Under the pieces are notes generated by a model. That model was not told the DNA's origin and ran no database searches. It worked only from the letters and a program-made list of their open reading frames with translations. From the NCBI GenBank assembly GCA_905214425.1, contig CAJMLY010000002.1, positions 1-64,000 on the forward strand: 64,000 nt of DNA, in the 5' to 3' direction. The stretch comes from an uncultured bacterium. Lineage in GTDB: Bacteria > Actinomycetota > Coriobacteriia > Coriobacteriales > Coriobacteriaceae. A program made the position numbers and the translations under genes. Positions 58,935 through 64,000 of the stretch are shown here, piece after piece (position 1 is the stretch's first letter; every line of letters begins with the position of its first letter).

Positions 58935-59653
58935 TCGTCACCCTCTTTGGCACATGGCTCAGCGGTGGTCGTGGTAGCCACGTCAGCATCGGGTTCCGCA
59001 GAAGCATCCTTCCCCTGGGCCTTGATCGCCACCGGTGCCGGACCAACCTGAATATCCCCGCGTGCCCAATCACCATCGAGCGCACGCGCCACCCAGTGAT
59101 AGATGGGGATCGTAAAGAAGATCAGCGCGGCAAAGGGGCCAGCACCAAACAGGAACATCAGCAAAAAGAACAGTAGCCAACACACGGCCCAATACGGGAA
59201 CGACTGGAACGGGCCCTTCACCGGAGTCGAGCCAACCGCGATGCCACTCGTCGCCTGCGCCGTAGCGGCATTGGCGGCCTGTGCACTCCAGCTTGCCGCT
59301 TGCGCCGCCTTGGCCGCAGCATCACTCGCCTGTGTTGCTGCCTCGGTAGCGCGCGCCGCCGCCTCATGGGTGCGAGCACGCTCTGCCGCCTCGGCTTCGC
59401 GCTGACGGGCGCGGTCCTCGTTCTCAAACTCGATGTCGTCCTCGATCTCATCGCTCGGATTGAGCAGCTCGTCCAGGCTCACGCCATAGAGTTTGGCGAG
59501 CGAGATCAGGTTCTCGGTATCGGGCGAGCTCTCCGCGCGCTCCCATTTACTGACCGCTTGGCGGGACAGTCCCAGTTTTCGTGCCAGCCCTTCTTGGCTA
59601 AAGCCTTTGTTGCGGCGAAGGTCGGCGAGCCGCTGCGCAGTTTCTACATTCAT
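58931..59653 (-). CDS. XRE-type HTH regulator with two membrane helices
   Basis: This 240-residue protein begins with a Cro/C1-type HTH domain (residues 1-60; LARKLGLSRQAVSKWERAES). An acidic/Arg-rich part and an Ala-rich predicted coiled region (about 85-140) follow, then two hydrophobic helices (about 160-205). The protein is therefore a membrane-tethered transcription factor, presumably regulating the DUF4097 gene it overlaps. I chose the ATG at 59653, with AGGAGG seven bases upstream; the longer frame to 59902 is unsupported. Confidence 0.88.
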   Translation of the reverse strand: MNVETAQRLADLRRNKGFSQEGLARKLGLSRQAVSKWERAESSPDTENLISLAKLYGVSLDELLNPSDEIEDDIEFENEDRARQREAEAAERARTHEAAARATEAATQASDAAAKAAQAASWSAQAANAATAQATSGIAVGSTPVKGPFQSFPYWAVCWLLFFLLMFLFGAGPFAALIFFTIPIYHWVARALDGDWARGDIQVGPAPVAIKAQGKDASAEPDADVATTTTAEPCAKEGDE

Positions 59654-59845
59654 GGTTCCTCCTATGTGATGCCAGCCGTGCCGCCGGACCGTTTTTGTTC
59701 TTAAGGCGCCTTGCACAGTTAAAAATCTATCCGCCACCGCCAAAAGCATGCCACCTATTCTAGTGAGATTTTTGACAACCGGCGGTTGCGGGTGCATATG
59801 AGCTGCGGAAATGTGTCCAAACAAAGCAATGACCCGCAGCTCGGT

Positions 59846-59875
59846 TGTCCCCGTTGCGGCGTTAACGGTAGTATG
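59846..59875 (+). promoter_or_regulatory. Probable promoter of the methyltransferase gene
   Basis: TTGTCC and TAGTAT are separated by 18 bases, 46 bases ahead of the GTG start at 59921. Another weak candidate, TTGACA with CATATG, lies further upstream (59772-59800). Confidence 0.4.
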
Positions 59876-59920
59876 GTCGTACTGTTTATTTCGCACCGCC
59901 AACGGAGGGAGTTCCGCGCC

Positions 59921-60793
59921 GTGAACCGCGATTTCGCCTCATCGCTCATCCAGCTCAACAATACGTTCTATCGCGAGCACTCCGCCTCCTTCTCCGATAC
60001 GCGCCAGGCCCCGTGGCCCGGCTGGGTGCGCACCATGGACATCGCGCTCGGGCAGCTCGACGTCGCCACGATCGAGCATCCCGTCCGCGTCTTCGATCTC
60101 GCCTGCGGCAATATGCGATTCGAGAACTTTGCAGCCGGCGGCGCACTTGCCGCCAAAGGCGTCGATGGCGCAAACCCCTCGGCAGATGCCAGCTGCCCGT
60201 TTGAGTTCTATGGCGTCGACTCGTGCCAAGACCTGGCCATCGATGCACATGGCCACGCGCTTCGCATTCCCAACCTGCACTTCCAGGAACTCGACGTGCT
60301 CGATGCCCTCATGAAGCTCAACCCCGCCGAAACACCCGACGTGCTTTTCGACGCCCCGCTCGCCGACATCTCGGTCTGCTTTGGCTTTATGCACCACGTG
60401 CCGTCGTGCGAGTACCGCGTACGCGTGCTCGACGCCTTGGTGCGTCAGACGCGCCCGGGCGGCATCATCGCCATCAGCTTTTGGGAGTTTATGAACGACG
60501 AGCGCATGGCGCGCAAGGCCGTTCGCGCCGAGGCCCGCGCCGAGCTCACCCCGCCGTTTGAGGGTTACGATTCTGCGCAGTTTGAAGCCGGTGACCACCT
60601 CATTGGCTGGCAAAACGACCGCCACGCCTACCGCTATTGTCATCACTTTGACGATCAGCAGATCACCGACCTGGTGCGCGGCGTGCGTACGTTCTACAAG
60701 AGCGGCGAGGTCCCCGTGCGTGAGCTTGAGCGCTTCCATGCCGACGGTCGTAGCGGCGAACTCAACCGCTATGTGATTCTCAAGCGCCTGTAG
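59921..60793 (+). CDS. Class I SAM-dependent methyltransferase
   Basis: This 290-residue methyltransferase has the SAM-binding motif I VFDLACGNMRFENF, the motif II-like acidic VDS in YGVDSCQDL, SVCFGFMHHVPSCEYR as motif IV and the post-motif RPGGIIAISFWEF. The substrate is unknown; Trm9-like tRNA enzymes share the layout and the gene sits next to a TrmB homologue. I chose the GTG at 59921 because GGAGGGAG lies nine bases upstream; an in-frame ATG at 59786 lacks a site. Confidence 0.8.
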   Translation: MNRDFASSLIQLNNTFYREHSASFSDTRQAPWPGWVRTMDIALGQLDVATIEHPVRVFDLACGNMRFENFAAGGALAAKGVDGANPSADASCPFEFYGVDSCQDLAIDAHGHALRIPNLHFQELDVLDALMKLNPAETPDVLFDAPLADISVCFGFMHHVPSCEYRVRVLDALVRQTRPGGIIAISFWEFMNDERMARKAVRAEARAELTPPFEGYDSAQFEAGDHLIGWQNDRHAYRYCHHFDDQQITDLVRGVRTFYKSGEVPVRELERFHADGRSGELNRYVILKRL

Positions 60794-60905
60794 GCACCGA
60801 CGACTCGCCGTCGAGCCGCACCGCATCTTTCGGGCAAATCGCCCTCTTCCAATCCATTGACGGAACGCGCAGCTAAGCGTTCCATACTTATGACCAAGGA
60901 GCCTC

Positions 60906-61745
60906 ATGGGAGCCGTCCACGTTCGCACGCCTAAGAACTTTGTGCTCGAAGAGCGCCTGGAGCGCTACGCCGATGCGATTGAGACGAGCCCCGAGGCCTA
61001 TGCCGGAGATTGGCGCAAGGCCTGTGCGCCCACAGGCAGCAAGCCCTTCGATCACCTTCACCTGGATCTTGGCTGTGGCAAGGGAACGTACCTTGTAGAA
61101 CGCGCGGCCCACGAGCCAAACACGCTCTTTATCGGCATGGACCAGGAGCCCATCTGCATCGCCTATGCCGCACAGAAAATCTGCGAGCAGGAGCTATCCA
61201 ACGCACTCGTCCTGCCCCGAGGCGCCGCATCGCTGCCAAAGCTGTTTGCCGCAGGCGAGCTCGATGCCATCACCATCAACTTTCCCACGCCACAGCCCAA
61301 GGCCAAGTACGCCAAAAAACGACTCGTCCATGTCGACCATCTGATGCTCTACCGCCCGCTCTTTGCAGCCGGCGCCACCGTCACGCTGCGAACCGACAGC
61401 AAGCCATTGCGCGACTATGCCCTGGGGCAGTTTGCCGCGGCCGGCTACGACACACTTTGGGTAAGTGACGACGTTCGCCGCGACCATCCCGAGCATCCCG
61501 AGACCGAGTATGAATGCCGCACGCGCGAGATGGGTGCCGCTGTCTATGGCATTTGCGCCACACCCGGCGCGCAGCCCAGCGATGAACAGCTCGCAGCAGG
61601 CCGAGCGCAGGAGCAAAGCCTTGCCTGCTACCTGCCCGATAACCTCGATGAGCTCACCTATGTACCTCTGGGCATGGAAGAGGCCGTCGAGAACTTTAGA
61701 AACCGCGCCCGCAAAGGCAAGAAGCGCCTGCCGCAGGAGTCCTAG
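60906..61745 (+). CDS. TrmB-like tRNA (guanine-N7) methyltransferase, divergent
   Basis: This 279-residue protein matches the TrmB family, which methylates G46 of tRNAs: LDLGCGKGTYLVE (SAM site), FIGMDQEPICIAYA and ITINFPTP. The usual DPWPK.RH motif is replaced here by TPQPKAKYAKKR, and the protein is longer than the common 210-240 residues at its C-terminus. Activity on tRNA is probable but its site may differ. AAGGAG precedes the ATG. It is 112 bases after the class I methyltransferase on the same strand. Confidence 0.83.
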   Translation: MGAVHVRTPKNFVLEERLERYADAIETSPEAYAGDWRKACAPTGSKPFDHLHLDLGCGKGTYLVERAAHEPNTLFIGMDQEPICIAYAAQKICEQELSNALVLPRGAASLPKLFAAGELDAITINFPTPQPKAKYAKKRLVHVDHLMLYRPLFAAGATVTLRTDSKPLRDYALGQFAAAGYDTLWVSDDVRRDHPEHPETEYECRTREMGAAVYGICATPGAQPSDEQLAAGRAQEQSLACYLPDNLDELTYVPLGMEEAVENFRNRARKGKKRLPQES

Positions 61746-61811
61746 GGGGCTTCTGATGGTCGCGGCGTCGGCAAACAAGTGAAAATAGGCGTCAGCGAAC
61801 GACCCTCAAAC

Positions 61812-61933
61812 CTAAGTGAGTAGACTTTTTTGCAATAGCCAAGCACAACCCGCATAACGAAAACTAAACCGCAGGTAGAGCCCTTGCGCAAAAGCCATGT
61901 GCTCGCGACATCGCAAAAAGTCTACTCACTTAG
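61812..61933. repeat. Inverted repeat of about 22 bp
   Basis: The arms CTAAGTGAGTAGACTTTTTT (then GC) at 61812-61833 and their complement at 61913-61933 differ only by one A/T and enclose 79 bases. There is no gene in it. With tract ends of T and A, the outer arms could act as a terminator of either direction. The form is that of a palindromic mobile repeat, as at 14244. Confidence 0.7.
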
Positions 61934-62054
61934 CTGGCAACCGCACCAAACGGCCGGACAGAACGCCCATTTCCTGCATTTTCTCGCGCGCTGGCACCCC
62001 GCGCCGCCGCTACGCCATAATAGTTGGCGGACAATCGCGAGAGAAAGCAAACAC

Positions 62055-64000
62055 ATGGCACAGACCACGACAGATACCGCCGCCAGCACCGTCTCCGGCG
62101 CCGGCGCCGCCAGCTCATTCTCGGGCGGCACGGGAACCGAAGCCGAATTCGGCTCGCTCGGCGCGCTCTCCCCCACCTGGTGGGAGCCCGAGGACGGCAG
62201 CGAGCCCGAACCGTGGCTCACGCCCGATCAGGCCTTCGAGCGCTTCTTTGAATGGACGAGCGATCGCGGTATTGAGCTGTGGGACCACCAGGAAGAGGCC
62301 CTCATGGATCTAGCCGCCGGTGACCATGTCATTTTGGGAACACCGACCGGATCGGGCAAGTCGCTTGTCGCGCTGGGCATGCTCTTTATGGGCATGGCAC
62401 AGGGCAAGCGCTGCTACTACACGGCTCCTATCAAGGCTCTGGTCAGCGAAAAGTTCTTCGATCTGGTACAGGTACTCGGCCGCGATAACGTTGGCATGAT
62501 CACCGGCGACACGCATATCAACACCAAGGCTCCCGTCATCTGCTGCACGGCCGAAATCCTTGCCAACGATGCGCTGCGCGAGGGCGAGGATGCCGATGTG
62601 GGCTGCGTGGCCATGGACGAGTTCCACTACTTTGCCGACCCCGACCGCGGCTGGGCCTGGCAGGTGCCGCTGCTCACCCTGCCCCACACGCAGTTTATGC
62701 TCATGAGCGCCACACTTGGCGATGTCACTGCAATCGCCGCCTCTCTCGAAGAGCACACCGGTGCTACCTGCGACTTGGTCGTCGATGCCCCGCGCCCCGT
62801 GCCGCTGAGCTACGACTACGTGACGACCTCGCTCGAGGGCACGGTCGAGCTCGCCATGCGCCGTGGAGAGGCCCCGCTCTATATCGTGCACTTTAGCCAG
62901 GACGCCGCCCTTGCGACGGCGCAGTCGCTTGCCAATTTCGGCATCGCCAGCAAAGAGCAGCGCGAAGCCATCAAGGAAGCCGCCAAAGGCACGAGCTTCT
63001 CCACGGCTTTCGGCAAGATCCTCAAGCGCTTGCTCGGCTGTGGCGTCGGCGTGCACCACGCCGGTATGCTGCCGCGCTATCGTCTGCTGGTCGAGCGCTT
63101 GGCGCAGCAGGGCCTACTGCCCGTCATTTGCGGCACCGACACGCTCGGCGTTGGCATCAACGTACCCATCCATACCGTGGTGCTCACCGCGCTCACCAAG
63201 TTCGATGGCTACAAGATGCGTCGCCTGCGCGCCCGTGAGTTCCATCAGATCGCTGGTCGCGCCGGGCGCTCGGGCTTTGACACCGAGGGCATGGTGATCG
63301 CCGAGGCCCCGGAGCACGAGATCGAGAACGCAAAGCTCATGGCCAAGGCGGGCGACGACCCCAAGAAGCTCCGTAAAATTAAAAAGAAAAAGGCCCCCGA
63401 GGGCTTTGTCACATGGAACAAGCAGACCTTTGAGCGCCTGATCGAGACGCAGCCCGAGACACTCAAGCCACGCCTGCGTATCACGCACTCCATGGTGATT
63501 AGCGTGGTCGAGCAGGGCGGCGATGCCCGAGTCCGCGTACACGACCTCATCGAGACGAGTCTGCAGACTCCCGAGGAAAAGGCAAAGCTCGAGGTTCGCG
63601 CCGACGAAATCTTCGCCACGCTCATCGATTCCGGCGTCGTCGTTCGCACCGAGGTGCCGCCCGCGCCTGACGCTCCGGCTGACGCCGCACCAGACATCGA
63701 CTATGCGCTGACGGTCGATCTGCCCGAGGACTTTGCGCTCGACCAGCCGCTCTCGCCGTTTTTGCTTGCCGCGCTGGAGCTGCTCGACCCCGAGAGTGAG
63801 ACCTATACCATGGATCTGATCTCGATGGTCGAGGCAACGCTCGAGGACCCCAAGCAGGTATTGCGCGCACAGGAGCGCGCCGCGCGCGACCACGCGATGG
63901 CCGAAATGAAGGCTGACGGCGTCGATTATGAGGAACGCCTGGAGCGCATCCAGGATGTCACCTACGAAAAGCCGCTCGAGGACTTGCTCGATGCCGCCTT
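62055..64000 (+). CDS. Ski2-like DEXH helicase (partial, runs off window)
   Basis: The first 648 residues of a superfamily 2 helicase are present; the 3' end lies beyond the window. Residues show TGSGKS at 98-103, DEFH at 188-191, MSATLGD, VGVHHAGMLPRYR and QIAGRAGRSG. After about residue 420 a charged linker (KKLRKIKKKKAPE) leads into a C-terminal region resembling DUF3516, seen in actinobacterial helicases of this sort. It probably remodels RNA or DNA. The ATG at 62055 is the first in frame; a weak GAGAAAG lies upstream. Confidence 0.9.
   Translation, partial: MAQTTTDTAASTVSGAGAASSFSGGTGTEAEFGSLGALSPTWWEPEDGSEPEPWLTPDQAFERFFEWTSDRGIELWDHQEEALMDLAAGDHVILGTPTGSGKSLVALGMLFMGMAQGKRCYYTAPIKALVSEKFFDLVQVLGRDNVGMITGDTHINTKAPVICCTAEILANDALREGEDADVGCVAMDEFHYFADPDRGWAWQVPLLTLPHTQFMLMSATLGDVTAIAASLEEHTGATCDLVVDAPRPVPLSYDYVTTSLEGTVELAMRRGEAPLYIVHFSQDAALATAQSLANFGIASKEQREAIKEAAKGTSFSTAFGKILKRLLGCGVGVHHAGMLPRYRLLVERLAQQGLLPVICGTDTLGVGINVPIHTVVLTALTKFDGYKMRRLRAREFHQIAGRAGRSGFDTEGMVIAEAPEHEIENAKLMAKAGDDPKKLRKIKKKKAPEGFVTWNKQTFERLIETQPETLKPRLRITHSMVISVVEQGGDARVRVHDLIETSLQTPEEKAKLEVRADEIFATLIDSGVVVRTEVPPAPDAPADAAPDIDYALTVDLPEDFALDQPLSPFLLAALELLDPESETYTMDLISMVEATLEDPKQVLRAQERAARDHAMAEMKADGVDYEERLERIQDVTYEKPLEDLLDAA

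Overview
The window is G+C-rich and almost fully coding. It shows no insertion sequence, prophage or CRISPR array. Several things suggest a gut Coriobacteriia genome close to Collinsella: the infC-rpmI-rplT order, a long RecJ fused to a helicase, a bacterial Elp3, actinobacterial-type Ski2-like and Lhr-like helicases, a LAxTG surface anchor and many palindromic intergenic repeats. This placement is inferred from gene content; no rRNA gene is present to confirm it.

Layout. 1-2100: infC-rpmI-rplT (minus) with an attenuator-like leader, then tRNA-Leu(CAA) and a decayed second copy of its 3' end. 2.1-14.2 kb: transglutaminase-like protein, class II aldolase, MBL hydrolase, a RelA/SpoT enzyme next to the RecJ-helicase fusion, a bile-acid-symporter-family protein, a GalT-like protein and CutC. 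14.3-20.7 kb: a branched-chain amino-acid (Liv) ABC operon with two similar binding proteins. 20.9-23.2 kb: homoserine dehydrogenase and an SDR oxidoreductase. 23.2-30.3 kb: an A+T-richer accessory island bounded on both sides by the same palindromic repeat family. 30.3-45 kb: antiporter, PurL, EamA transporter, diguanylate cyclase, KdgT permease, AzlCD, HD hydrolase and a GlcD/EtfB/ferredoxin-EtfA operon. 45.4-48.6 kb: exported and wall-anchored proteins. 49.5-55.1 kb: a three-gene TerB/ATPase/helicase operon matching the Shango anti-phage architecture. 55-64 kb: SpeE-like protein, Elp3, a DUF4097/XRE pair, two methyltransferases and a Ski2-like helicase cut by the window edge.

The best candidate for an undescribed system is the tightly overlapping operon at 23616-28485. 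It encodes an FHA protein, an SPFH protein with a C-terminal zinc ribbon, a four-TM protein, a TIR-like protein of the CAP12/Pycsar effector family with an unusual N-terminal domain, and a zinc-ribbon/TPR/coiled-coil protein. No nucleotide cyclase is present. A convergent Fic protein lies in the same island. I infer a membrane-scaffolded NAD-depleting stress or defence module. The Shango-like operon 20 kb away is a second, recognisable defence locus.

Metabolic links: the GlcD-EtfBA operon looks like an electron-confurcating lactate dehydrogenase, Liv and AzlCD handle branched-chain amino acids, and hom feeds threonine/methionine synthesis.
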